The notes under the pieces are model-generated. The model worked only from the letters and a program-made list of their open reading frames with translations. It was not told the DNA's origin and searched no databases. Both the position numbers and the translations under genes were made by a program. Shown piece after piece: positions 43,658 to 54,784 of a DNA stretch of 64,000 bases (its first letter is position 1; the number at the start of each line of letters is the position of its first letter). This stretch comes from Flavobacterium erciyesense (GTDB lineage: Bacteria; Bacteroidota; Bacteroidia; Flavobacteriales; Flavobacteriaceae): the NCBI RefSeq assembly GCF_018069925.1, contig NZ_JAGPXB010000004.1:1-64000 (forward strand), in the 5' to 3' direction.

Positions 43658-44593
43658 TTAGGCTAAAATCGATTTTAAGGCGTCGTTCATTTGTCGGACT
43701 GCAGCTGCACTCTTTTCAAACAAGCCTTTTTCAGTTTCGTTCAATTGAATATCTACAATTTCCTCAACACCGTTTTTACCTATTATACAAGGTACACCGA
43801 TGCAAATATCATCTTGACCATATTCTCCTTCTACAAATACAGAACAAGCAATCATTTTCTTTTGATCGTTTAAAATACTATCTACCAAAAACGCCACTGA
43901 AGCACCCGGCGCATACCAAGCTGATGTACCCAAAAGCCCCGTAAGTGTGGCACCACCTACCATTGTATCAGCAGCTACTTTTTGTAATTGCTCTTCAGAT
44001 AAAAATTGAGAAACTGGAATACCATTATAAGAAGCTAAACGAGTAAGCGGGATCATAGTTGTATCACCATGACCACCAATTACCATTGCCGAAATATCAT
44101 TAGCAGGTTTGTCTAAAGCTAAAGATAAATACGTTCTAAAACGAGAGCTATCAAGCGCACCACCCATACCAATGATTCTGTTTTTTGGCAAACCAGTAGA
44201 TTTCAATGCCAAATAAGTCATCGTATCCATTGGGTTCGAAACTACAACAATGATAGTTTCAGGCGAATATTGTAACACATTCTCAGTCACCGTCTTTACA
44301 ATTCCTGCGTTAATACCAATTAGTTCTTCGCGAGTCATTCCTGGTTTTCTTGGAATTCCTGATGTAATAACCACCACATCACTTCCTGCTGTTTTAGAAT
44401 AATCATTAGTTACTCCCGTCACTTTGGTATTGAAACCAGTGTTGGTTGCGCATTGCATGATATCAAGCGCTTTTCCTTCAGCAAAACCCTCTTTTATATC
44501 TAGCAAAACCACTTCGCTTGCAATTCCTCTGTATGAAATCACATCTGCACAAGTCGCGCCTACATTTCCTGCTCCTACGATGGTCACTTTCAT
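43658..44593 (-). CDS. mdh: Malate dehydrogenase
   Basis: A 311-residue NAD-dependent enzyme of the TCA cycle that oxidises malate to oxaloacetate. The Rossmann motif is VGAGNVGATCADV, followed by the Asp in VLLDIKEG that favours NAD over NADP. The substrate loop has GIPRKPGMTREEL with the two Arg, VSNPMDTMTYLALK is conserved, and the catalytic His lies in IGGHGDTTMIPLTR. It belongs to the lactate-dehydrogenase-like MDH group usual in Bacteroidota. It starts 66 bp after gyrB and may be partly cotranscribed with it. Confidence 0.97.
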   Translation of the reverse strand: MKVTIVGAGNVGATCADVISYRGIASEVVLLDIKEGFAEGKALDIMQCATNTGFNTKVTGVTNDYSKTAGSDVVVITSGIPRKPGMTREELIGINAGIVKTVTENVLQYSPETIIVVVSNPMDTMTYLALKSTGLPKNRIIGMGGALDSSRFRTYLSLALDKPANDISAMVIGGHGDTTMIPLTRLASYNGIPVSQFLSEEQLQKVAADTMVGGATLTGLLGTSAWYAPGASVAFLVDSILNDQKKMIACSVFVEGEYGQDDICIGVPCIIGKNGVEEIVDIQLNETEKGLFEKSAAAVRQMNDALKSILA

Positions 44594-44659
44594 CTTTTAT
44601 AGTTTATTCGGTTAATTGTTTATTTGGTTTATTTTTATTGAGCTTTTCAAAAAAATTAA

Positions 44660-46609
<1,950 letters not shown>

Positions 46610-46643
46610 TTAATCTAAAAAATGTAATTTTTTGTATAACACG

Positions 46644-46651
46644 CAAATATA
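46644..46651 (-). promoter_or_regulatory. -7 promoter element of gyrB
   Basis: TATATTTG on the minus strand, 40 nt before the gyrB ATG. The rest of the 300-bp gap holds this box and the terminator at 46795; nothing else is recognised. Confidence 0.5.
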
Positions 46652-46794
46652 TAAAAACGCAAATTATATAACCGTTAAAATCACTTTTAAAGGCTTTAAG
46701 TTATTAACATTTGTTTAAAAAATTAAGCTATTTGAATTGCTAAAACCAATAAAAAGCAAGCTTGTATCGAAATACAAAAATCATCCTAAATAAA

Positions 46795-46850
46795 AAACAG
46801 ATTTTTAGTAGCAAACTGAGCAGTTTTACCCTAAAAATCTGTTTTTTTTA
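46795..46850. terminator. Long-stem terminator near asnB
   Basis: AAACAGATTTTTAG (46795-46808) pairs perfectly with CTAAAAATCTGTTT (46831-46844) around a 22-nt loop, with A-rich and T-rich flanks on both sides. It serves the asnB gene on the minus strand. Confidence 0.75.
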
Positions 46851-46904
46851 TCAAAATTTATATCTGATTTTAGTGGCACGACAAGCACTAAAAGTATTAC
46901 TGTA

Positions 46905-48509
46905 TCATTCAGTCTTTCCCGACAATGCTGACTTGACATGGGCAGCATTGGCTCTTCCGCTTGGGTCTTGGTTTTCTTGCCACTTTGGAATCCATTTGCG
47001 AACCGTTTGCGCAGCACTTAACTGTGGATAATGTTTATGAAAAATTTGACGATACAAATACGCCTCTTTCGTTGTAGGCGAATTGTATGGGTATTCTTGA
47101 GCGGCTCCAGCCAATTGCTCATCCGAAATTTGCTTGGCGCAAAAATCAATCAGTTGGTCTACCCACGAATAACCAACACCATCCGAAAATTGTTCTTTTT
47201 GTCTCCACAAAACTTCCTCTGGCAAATACGGATTTTCAGGCGTATCAAATGCTTTTCGTAAAATGAATTTCTCCTTTCCATCGTGATTTCGAGGCATTTT
47301 TTCATACGGTTGAATACCAAAAGCCACGTTTAAAAATTCAGCATCTAAAAAAGGAACTCTTGCCTCTACGCCGTGCGCCATTGTGGCTTTATCAGTACGC
47401 AATAAATCAGCTGTAAATAATTTTTGTACTCTCTCGATTGTTTCTTTTTGAAAATCTTCGGCAGATGGCGCATTCGCAAAATACAAATAGCCACCAAAAA
47501 TTTCATCGGCACCTTCGCCAGAAAGTATTACTTTGATTCCCGCTTGCTGAATTGCCTTTGCTACAAAATACATCGGAACGCTAGCTCGCACGGTAATCAC
47601 ATCATAAGTTTCTATTTGTTTGATTAGCGTATCTAAAATCTCAAGTCCTTGCTCTACGGTAAAAAACACTTCTGTATGCGCTGTATCTAAAAACTGAGCA
47701 ACTTTTCGAGCAGCTACTACATCTGGAGCTTCACTATCCAAACCAATTGCAAATGACTTTAATTTTTGACCCTTTTCTTCGAAAAATCTGCTGGCGATAG
47801 CCGTAATAAGTGACGAATCCAAACCACCAGACAACAAAACACCAACAGGAACATCAGCTATCATTCTTTTTTGAGTCGCTTTTGTCAAGGTTTCTCGTAT
47901 TAGAACCAAATCAGACTCCTGAGTAGCCGTTTGATAATCCTCAAATTCTGGTCTGAAGTATTTCACAAAACCTGTTTTTGGAGTATAGTAATGCCCTGGC
48001 GGAAAAGTAGAACATGTTTTGCACTGGTCAATTATCGCTTTCATTTCGGAGGCAAAAAACATTCTACCGCGCTCATCCAAACCATAATACAGTGGCTTTA
48101 CACCCAACGGATCGCGTGCTGCCATATAATCATCGCCATCAACAATCACAAAAGCAAAATCACCGTCTAATTGCGTACAAAAATCGTAACCCAATAGTTC
48201 ATACAGGTGTACAATGACCTCTGAGTCGCTCTTGGTTCGAAAAGTACACCCATCAAGAATTCCTTTTCGTAATTCTACATGGTTATAAATTTCGCCATTG
48301 TGCACCATGTACACCGACTCAGAACCTTGAATAGGTTGTTTACCCGAATGCAAATCGATGACAGCGAGACGTTCGTGAGCTAAGAAATGTCCTTTTTCGG
48401 TTTGAAATAAATCATTTTCATCAGGACCACGATGCGCCATACGCGCCGAAAGGTCTCGTACTAACTGTTCGTCTTTTCCTTTACCTATAATGGCTAATAA
48501 TCCGCACAT
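46905..48509 (-). CDS. asnB: Asparagine synthetase B, paralogue 1
   Basis: A 534-residue glutamine-dependent asparagine synthetase. The N-terminal glutaminase starts with Cys2 (MCGLLAIIGKGK), which fixes the start at 48509; RMAHRGPDEND and MVHNGEIYNH bind glutamine. The synthetase domain has the ATP-pyrophosphatase motif VLLSGGLDSSLITA and SGEGADEIFGGYLYF. The C-terminus is LWRQKEQFSDGVGYSWVD. It is about 20 residues shorter than the paralogue at 50491 and diverges most in the glutaminase half. The promoter (48540-48569) lies within the longer open frame, again favouring the MCG start. Confidence 0.93.
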   Translation of the reverse strand: MCGLLAIIGKGKDEQLVRDLSARMAHRGPDENDLFQTEKGHFLAHERLAVIDLHSGKQPIQGSESVYMVHNGEIYNHVELRKGILDGCTFRTKSDSEVIVHLYELLGYDFCTQLDGDFAFVIVDGDDYMAARDPLGVKPLYYGLDERGRMFFASEMKAIIDQCKTCSTFPPGHYYTPKTGFVKYFRPEFEDYQTATQESDLVLIRETLTKATQKRMIADVPVGVLLSGGLDSSLITAIASRFFEEKGQKLKSFAIGLDSEAPDVVAARKVAQFLDTAHTEVFFTVEQGLEILDTLIKQIETYDVITVRASVPMYFVAKAIQQAGIKVILSGEGADEIFGGYLYFANAPSAEDFQKETIERVQKLFTADLLRTDKATMAHGVEARVPFLDAEFLNVAFGIQPYEKMPRNHDGKEKFILRKAFDTPENPYLPEEVLWRQKEQFSDGVGYSWVDQLIDFCAKQISDEQLAGAAQEYPYNSPTTKEAYLYRQIFHKHYPQLSAAQTVRKWIPKWQENQDPSGRANAAHVKSALSGKTE

Positions 48510-48539
48510 AGCATATAATTTAACTGTTAAGCAAGTTGG

Positions 48540-48569
48540 CAAATATGAGCTACTCGCTTATAAGTGCAA
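48540..48569 (-). promoter_or_regulatory. Promoter of asnB paralogue 1
   Basis: On the minus strand TTG (48567-48569), 19-nt spacer and CATATTTG (48540-48547), a one-base variant of the consensus. Confidence 0.6.
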
Positions 48570-48692
48570 ACACAACTTTGCTTTCTACTTTCGTTTTTGA
48601 AGTAAAAAATAAGATTTGAATTCAAAATGTAATCAGAATATACCGAAGCATTTCAAATTAAAATGACATTTATTCAAAAGCATCAAATGAAA

Positions 48693-50318
48693 TTACTTCA
48701 CTTTTTGCCCTTTCAGGTACGTTCCTGCAGGTTTGATTTTCACAATTTGATTTTCTGGCACTTTCATCAAATCTTGATCATAAAGCACAAAATCAGCCCA
48801 TTTACCAACTTCTAAACTGCCTTTTTCTTTTTCTTCAAAATTCGAAAATGCTGCCCACAAAGTCATACCTCGTAGAGTCTCAGCGCGCGACAATGCATTT
48901 TCAATCTGAAATCCGCCTTTAGGATATTCTTTGCTGTCTTTTCTCGCAACGGCAGCGTGAAACGTTAACATCGGATTTACTTCTTCAACTGGAAAATCAG
49001 TTCCTAAAGCAATAGTTCCTGCTTTTTGCAATAATTTTTTGTACGCATAAGCATTTTTTAAACGTTCCTTTCCTAAGCGTTCGCCTGCCCAATACATGTC
49101 AGAAGTAGCATGCGTTGGTTGAACCGATGGAATGATTCCGAACCTAAAATAATCAAAATCAGCTTCGCGTAGTACTTGAGCGTGTTCAATTTTCCAACGA
49201 CGATCTTTGGTACCCGCTAAAACTTCTTTGTAAATTTTAAGGATTACCGTGTTTGCGCTATCACCAATGGCATGTGTATTAAGTTGAAAATCTGAAGGCG
49301 CTAGTTGTTTTGCAACATCTTTTAAACCTACAATTGGTGCTAGCAAAGCTCCAAATTGCCCTGGCTTATCAGAATAGGCTTTGTGCATACAAGCACCGCG
49401 AGAACCTAACGCTCCGTCGCCATACATTTTAAAAGAACGTACATTGATTTGATCCGTTTTATAAACTCCTTTTTTTAAGTACAAATCAATATTTTTTTGA
49501 TTGGCAGTAATCATAGCATACACATTCAGTTTTAATAATTTGGCCTTTTGCAAACTATCAATCAAATGAATCACATCTGGATCTAAACCTGCATCGTTAA
49601 CTGTTGTTAAACCGTGCTCGAACATTACTTTTTCGGCGTCTAACAAAGCTGCTATTTGAATTTTACGAGTTGGTTTTGGAATAATTTTAAAAACCAATTC
49701 CATCGGATTATCAACTAAAATACCTGTTGGCTCACCATTTGCGAGTTCAATTTGACCGCCGTCTGCATTTGTATCTTTTGTAATTCCCGCTAGTTGCAGG
49801 GCTTTACTATTTACAATTATGGCATGTCCATCAACACGATTTAACACTACCGGAATGTCTGGAAATGCTTTATCTAAATCGGCTTTTGTTGGATATTTTT
49901 TCACAGCCCAATCATTTTGATCCCAACCATTACCCACAATAAAAGCAGGATTCTTTTTCTTTTGAAAAGCTTGCAAACGACTCACGATTTCATCCATACT
50001 TTTGGTGCCTCGTAAATCAACTTCTTGCAAGGTCAACCCAAAATTATAAAAGTGGCAATGTGCATCATACAAGCCCGGATAAATGAATTTCCCGTCAGCT
50101 TCAACAGTGTTTTTAGATTCGTATTTTCCTGTAATTTCGCTATCTGAGCCAATGGCAACAATTTTCCCATTGTCAATGGCCATGGCTGTGGCAGTAGCAA
50201 AAGCTTCGTTTACGGTATAAATAGTAGCATCGGTTACAATGGTATCTACCTCAATTTTTTTTTTGTTGGAGCAGGACATCAGAAGTAAGGATGCGAAAAA
50301 GAAAGTATAAAATTTCAT
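48693..50318 (-). CDS. YtcJ-like amidohydrolase, lipoprotein
   Basis: A 541-residue exported enzyme of the amidohydrolase-3 (YtcJ/LAF3) family. The lipobox LLLMSC gives Cys16, so it is anchored at the cell envelope. The metal-binding TIM barrel has DAHCHFYNFG (HxH), NTHAIGD, KIEHAQVL and GTDFPVEEVNP with the final Asp. The N-terminal TDATIYTVNEAFATATAMAI is the usual small beta domain. The true substrate is unknown; family members hydrolyse amides or cyclic imides. It is sandwiched between two asparagine synthetase genes on the same strand, which might hint at an amide substrate. Confidence 0.88.
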   Translation of the reverse strand: MKFYTFFFASLLLMSCSNKKKIEVDTIVTDATIYTVNEAFATATAMAIDNGKIVAIGSDSEITGKYESKNTVEADGKFIYPGLYDAHCHFYNFGLTLQEVDLRGTKSMDEIVSRLQAFQKKKNPAFIVGNGWDQNDWAVKKYPTKADLDKAFPDIPVVLNRVDGHAIIVNSKALQLAGITKDTNADGGQIELANGEPTGILVDNPMELVFKIIPKPTRKIQIAALLDAEKVMFEHGLTTVNDAGLDPDVIHLIDSLQKAKLLKLNVYAMITANQKNIDLYLKKGVYKTDQINVRSFKMYGDGALGSRGACMHKAYSDKPGQFGALLAPIVGLKDVAKQLAPSDFQLNTHAIGDSANTVILKIYKEVLAGTKDRRWKIEHAQVLREADFDYFRFGIIPSVQPTHATSDMYWAGERLGKERLKNAYAYKKLLQKAGTIALGTDFPVEEVNPMLTFHAAVARKDSKEYPKGGFQIENALSRAETLRGMTLWAAFSNFEEKEKGSLEVGKWADFVLYDQDLMKVPENQIVKIKPAGTYLKGQKVK

Positions 50319-50415
50319 AGTTGTTTTTTTAGGAATGCTAATATAAAAAACTCTCCCTAAATAACTGACGGCTTGAACGATTATATTTTTTGTCTCACCA
50401 AACTTGAAAATATTT

Positions 50416-50449
50416 TACAAAAAAAGCGTCCCACAAAGGAAACGCTTTT
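50416..50449 (-). terminator. asnB paralogue 2 terminator
   Basis: AAAAGCGT pairs with ACGCTTTT around an 11- to 12-nt loop. The A run on the left supplies the T tract on the minus strand, about 40 nt after the stop. Confidence 0.7.
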
Positions 50450-50490
50450 AAAGAAATCCAAAATGGCAAAAATGGATTTGATATCAAAAC

Positions 50491-52167
50491 TTATACTTTT
50501 TCATAAGCATCATCATGCACACTTGCTACCGCTCTACCGGATGGATCGTTCATGTTTTTAAAGGCCTCATCCCACTCCAATGCAATTTTGGTACTACAAG
50601 CCACGCTTGCTTCTTGTGGCACACAAAGCGCCGCAGCATCACTCGGAAAGTGTTCGTGAAAAATAGAACGATAATAGTACTCTTCTTTCGAAGTTGGGGT
50701 TTGTAATGGGAATTTATATTTGGCATTAGCCAATTGTTCATCGGTAATTTCAACTGCAACAGTAGCTTTCAGCGTATCAATCCAGCTGTATCCTACGCCA
50801 TCACTGAATTGCTCTTTTTGTCTCCACGCTACACTTTGCGGCAGCATATCTTCAAAAGCCTTACGAACAACCCATTTCTCCATTGGATGCTCTTTATTGA
50901 TCATTTTATCTTGTGGATTGATGCGCATAGCCACATCCATAAACTCTTTATCTAAAAACGGAACACGACCTTCAATTCCCCAAGCCGCTAAACTTTTGTT
51001 GGCACGCAAACAATCGTACATGTGTAATTTACCTAATTTACGAACGTTCTCTTCGTGAAATTCTCTTGCATTTGGCGCTTTGTGAAAATACAAATAGCCT
51101 CCAAAAAGTTCATCGGCACCTTCGCCGGATAATACCATTTTAATACCCATTGACTTAATCACACGAGCCATTAGCCACATTGGCGTTGATGCTCTAATCG
51201 TAGTAACATCATAAGTTTCTAAATTATAAATTACATCACGTACGGCATCCAAACCTTCTTGAATCGTGAATTTGATTTCGTGATGAATAGTGCCAATATG
51301 GTCGGCTACAATTTGAGCTGCAGCTAAGTCTGGTGAACCTTCCAATCCTACTGAAAACGAATGTAATTGAGGGTACCAAGCATCGGCAACATCGCCTGAT
51401 TCGATACGTTTTTGAGCATATTTTTTGGCTACAGCCGAAGTGATAGAAGAATCTAAACCTCCAGAAAGTAATACTCCGTAAGGTACATCACTCATTAATT
51501 GTCTGTGCACGGCGGCTTCTAAAGCTGTCTTTATGGCACTGATATCGGTTTCATTGTCTTTTACAGCATCAAATTCTGTCCAATCTCTCTTGTACCATTG
51601 TACAAATTCACCATCTGTACTTGTCATATAATGCCCCGGAGGAAACAATTGAATTTTGGTGCAAAATCCTTCCAACGCTTTCAATTCTGAAGCTACGTAA
51701 AAAGTACCGTGCTGATCCCAACCGATGTACAAAGGAATAATTCCCATGTGATCGCGGGCCACGAAATACTCGTCTTTTTCGACATCATAAATAGCAAATC
51801 CGAAAATACCATTCATTTCATCAATAAAATGTGGACCTTTTTCTTGGTATAAAGCCAAAATAACTTCGCAATCGCTTTCTGTTTGAAATTGGTATTTCCC
51901 TTCGAATTGTTTGCGTAAAAGTCTGTGATTGTAAATTTCGCCATTCGCAGCCAAAACCAATTGTTTATCGGCACTCAACAAAGGTTGTTTTCCTGAGGCA
52001 GGATCAACAATTGCCAAACGCTCGTGTGATAAAATGGCTTTATCATTGCTAAAAATTCCGCTCCAGTCTGGACCACGGTGACGAATTATTTTAGACATTT
52101 CTAGAACTTGTGGTCTTAAAACCTCAGCTTTTTGTTTCAAATCGAAGGCACATACAATTCCGCACAT
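50491..52167 (-). CDS. asnB: Asparagine synthetase B, paralogue 2
   Basis: A 558-residue glutamine-hydrolysing asparagine synthetase beginning MCGIVCAFDLKQKA with catalytic Cys2. IIRHRGPDWSGIF and AANGEIYNHRLL are glutaminase motifs. The synthetase half has VLLSGGLDSSITSA, SGEGADELFGGYLYF and WGIEGRVPFLDKEF. It is closest to the E. coli AsnB type in length and motifs and is the likely housekeeping enzyme. A CATCTTTG -7-like box is at 52207-52214 on the minus strand. It shares clear full-length similarity with the copy at 46905. Confidence 0.95.
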   Translation of the reverse strand: MCGIVCAFDLKQKAEVLRPQVLEMSKIIRHRGPDWSGIFSNDKAILSHERLAIVDPASGKQPLLSADKQLVLAANGEIYNHRLLRKQFEGKYQFQTESDCEVILALYQEKGPHFIDEMNGIFGFAIYDVEKDEYFVARDHMGIIPLYIGWDQHGTFYVASELKALEGFCTKIQLFPPGHYMTSTDGEFVQWYKRDWTEFDAVKDNETDISAIKTALEAAVHRQLMSDVPYGVLLSGGLDSSITSAVAKKYAQKRIESGDVADAWYPQLHSFSVGLEGSPDLAAAQIVADHIGTIHHEIKFTIQEGLDAVRDVIYNLETYDVTTIRASTPMWLMARVIKSMGIKMVLSGEGADELFGGYLYFHKAPNAREFHEENVRKLGKLHMYDCLRANKSLAAWGIEGRVPFLDKEFMDVAMRINPQDKMINKEHPMEKWVVRKAFEDMLPQSVAWRQKEQFSDGVGYSWIDTLKATVAVEITDEQLANAKYKFPLQTPTSKEEYYYRSIFHEHFPSDAAALCVPQEASVACSTKIALEWDEAFKNMNDPSGRAVASVHDDAYEKV

Positions 52168-52376
52168 ATTGCTATATTTTTGATATTATTATTTATTTTG
52201 ATAAGGCAAAGATGTGATTATGCTTCTAAATTAAAAACATAAAAGCCTTTTTTAGTTTAAATAATAAATCAAAAAATAACAATAACATTAAATATGTAAT
52301 TATAGATTGAAAAAATTAGTACTTCTAATTACAAACTGTAAAATTGTTGTTGCAATCTAAATTCAGATGGAAAGAA

Positions 52377-52826
52377 TTAATTGATTTGTTCGATCAAATA
52401 TTTGGTGGTGTTTACCTCAAACGAAAAGCCTACTCGCTGACCCATCAGTTTTGAACCAAGGGGCGATTGAGGCGAAAGCGCAATTACCGTAACTTCATCG
52501 ACTGCAATCTTTGGAAGTGCAGCACACATGTACAAAAGAATACCATTGGCTTTGACCAAACTACCCAAAATAATTGTAGACGCCACAGTTGAAGGATCAA
52601 TTTTATCAAGAATGGCCTTTTGACCCAATACTTCCTTGAGTTTATGATTGAGTTTTTCTTGCTCCAAATGCATCATCGAAAGTGCTGTTTCGTGCTTGTC
52701 TCCAGCGGAACCTTTGGCATCGTTTTTTGAATCTTCTGTCAAAGCTACAATCATGTCTTTGAAAACATCAATTCGGTCTTGTACCAGTTGAATGTAGTGT
52801 GTGTGTATTTTTTGTTTGAAAGTCAT
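52377..52826 (-). CDS. GreA/GreB C-terminal-domain protein
   Basis: A 149-residue protein. The C-terminal half (about residues 80-145) matches the FKBP-like domain of transcript-cleavage factors: ILGSLVKANGILLYMCAALP and then ALSPQSPLGSKLMGQRVGFSF, the classic SPLG...LGxxxG motif. The N-terminal half is helical and Asp/Glu/Lys-rich (DAKGSAGDKHETALSMMHLE) and could form a short coiled coil entering the RNA polymerase secondary channel, but the acidic tip of GreA is not obvious. A Gre-fold regulator of RNA polymerase is the best reading. Similar proteins are, to my recollection, sometimes mislabelled as 3-oxoacyl-ACP synthase. Confidence 0.75.
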   Translation of the reverse strand: MTFKQKIHTHYIQLVQDRIDVFKDMIVALTEDSKNDAKGSAGDKHETALSMMHLEQEKLNHKLKEVLGQKAILDKIDPSTVASTIILGSLVKANGILLYMCAALPKIAVDEVTVIALSPQSPLGSKLMGQRVGFSFEVNTTKYLIEQIN

Positions 52827-52928
52827 ATTTGTGAAATAATGCTAAAATCAATAAAGCAGCTAAGAATTGCATGTAGCGAATTCAATAAGCTGCCTCTTGT
52901 TGATTGTTCTGAATTTTATTTTTCTTAG

Positions 52929-54737
52929 TTAAAAATCGAATTTATAATTGGCTCCTACAACAAGCTGCAAACCTTGCACTGGTAAATTCAACCATTTTTG
53001 ATAAGAATTGTTGGCCAAGTTGTTTCCGTTTAAAAATGCTGTCAAACGGTCACTGTATTTGTATCCAATTTTTGCATTTACATCAAAATAACCATCCAAA
53101 GTTATTGGTGGGCTGTTGGTGACAATGGAGGTATTTTCTTGAAAGTCTTTTCGTTCTCCGACATAATAAACGTGTGCAGCAGCAAACCATTTTGGAGAAA
53201 AAGTAACATCTAAATTGGCATTTACTTGCAGCGTTGGAAGGTTCCAAGCTTCTTGTTGGAAAGCCGTTTTGTAAGTACTTACCGTTCCATTTACACCAAA
53301 ACTAACCGCTTTTGAAAAATCAGCTTTTAACTCTCCATAAAAACTAGCGGTCTTCACATCATCGTAAACCACCTGAAAAGAATTACCAAAACCATAATCT
53401 GGATTCGTATTGTTTTCACTGTAATTGTTCGCACGAAACAAAAATTTATTACGTTCGTTTAAGTACGATCCACGTACATTATAGCTAACTGAGTTTGACA
53501 ATTTCCCCTTTAAACCTGCATAAATATCATATTGTTGGTCTGTAGGACGCATCAAATTGGTCGGTGACAAAAACGGATTTTGTCCTACCAAGCTTTCGTA
53601 ACTGTTTTGTTTTAAATCGCCTTGAGCACCAGCATAAAACAGCATCAAATCGCCTACAACTTTGTATGATGCGGTTACTTTCGGATAGATAAAAAAAGAG
53701 TTTTTACTGTTTTGACTGTCCATACTATAAAAGAATGCTGCTCCAAGATTCAGTGTCCAATCATCTCTTTGCATCTCAAAACTTGGTGCCAAACCTAAAT
53801 TTGTAAAACCGTATTTTAAAGCTTCGACATTAGTATTGCTAAAATTATTTTTTAAACTTCCAGACAGATAATCAACCGTCAATTCGGTTTTAATGGCTTT
53901 ATCATTTGCGTTAAACACAAAGGTTGGTTTTACTGCAAAGTGATTTTCGGAAGAATCATACTTATCAAAAAAGTGAGTAAATTTAACCGTTGCGTCTTGT
54001 AAAAAACTTTCAGAAACCACAACATTTCCGCCTAAAGAAAGCGTAGTGTATGCCTGAAGTGGGTCAATACCACTAATAAGTTGAGCATTAGCTTGCGGTG
54101 TGTTTCCTGCTCCAAAACTAGCAGGTAAACCGTACCAATTGTATACTTGGTTTTGATAGCCTGCATTTAGATTATACGACAATCCTTTTTGATTGGAACC
54201 GTACATTACATCGAGAGCAGTATCGTAAAAATTATCATCTAAAACCACTTCATTAATTCCTCCTTGCGAAGAATGATGACGGAACATTCCTCCTACATAA
54301 TCCGTGTTGTTGAGTTCATGGTTTACAAAAAGTTCCCCAATCAAAGTACCATAATTCCCAACACCCAAAGTGGCATAATTTTGAAAAACTTGTGCTTGTT
54401 TTTCTTTGGTCACACCTTCTGCTTTTCCTTTTGATGGTGTAAAAGTCGAAGCTACTGGGAACGAGAAAATAGCATATTTAATACGTTCCTTTTTCTCGTT
54501 ACCTTCATCGTCTAAATCTGGATTTTCTTTGGCTTTGGATGCATCCGAAATTTTGGGAGTATAGGCCTTTACGACATTAACTGTTTCATTGCCTATTTGT
54601 TCTTTCTTTTGTGCTAACGAAATTTGAGAAACCAACAAAACCAGCAAACTTACCGCAGTGGTTTTTGGGTTCAAAAAAGCAAATTGCTTCGTCTGAGAGG
54701 CTTTTATTGTATGTATGATCGATTTTATAACTACCAT
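52929..54737 (-). CDS. Outer-membrane beta-barrel protein resembling a plug-less TonB receptor
   Basis: A 602-residue protein with a long N-region and signal segment ending QISLAQ (about residue 43). A short periplasmic stretch (VVKAYTPKISDASKAKENPD) leads directly to barrel strands typical of TonB-receptor C-termini (YNVRGSYLNERNKFLF, ALNGNNLANNSY-like NGNNLANNSYQKW), ending VVGANYKFDF. No plug domain is present, so a TonB-gated importer is unlikely. It follows the phzF and TPR genes on the same strand with about 50-70 bp gaps, suggesting a complex with the TPR protein. The start at 54737 gives a proper signal; a longer frame exists. Confidence 0.75.
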   Translation of the reverse strand: MVVIKSIIHTIKASQTKQFAFLNPKTTAVSLLVLLVSQISLAQKKEQIGNETVNVVKAYTPKISDASKAKENPDLDDEGNEKKERIKYAIFSFPVASTFTPSKGKAEGVTKEKQAQVFQNYATLGVGNYGTLIGELFVNHELNNTDYVGGMFRHHSSQGGINEVVLDDNFYDTALDVMYGSNQKGLSYNLNAGYQNQVYNWYGLPASFGAGNTPQANAQLISGIDPLQAYTTLSLGGNVVVSESFLQDATVKFTHFFDKYDSSENHFAVKPTFVFNANDKAIKTELTVDYLSGSLKNNFSNTNVEALKYGFTNLGLAPSFEMQRDDWTLNLGAAFFYSMDSQNSKNSFFIYPKVTASYKVVGDLMLFYAGAQGDLKQNSYESLVGQNPFLSPTNLMRPTDQQYDIYAGLKGKLSNSVSYNVRGSYLNERNKFLFRANNYSENNTNPDYGFGNSFQVVYDDVKTASFYGELKADFSKAVSFGVNGTVSTYKTAFQQEAWNLPTLQVNANLDVTFSPKWFAAAHVYYVGERKDFQENTSIVTNSPPITLDGYFDVNAKIGYKYSDRLTAFLNGNNLANNSYQKWLNLPVQGLQLVVGANYKFDF

Positions 54738-54784
54738 TTTGTACTGTTTTATACGTGTGTTTGTTTGTGAATAAAAAGAGAATT

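Noticed and set aside
46762-47031. An 89-codon plus-strand frame over the asnB 3' end
   Set aside because: It crosses a long terminator stem and the antisense of a strongly conserved gene; there is no coding character.
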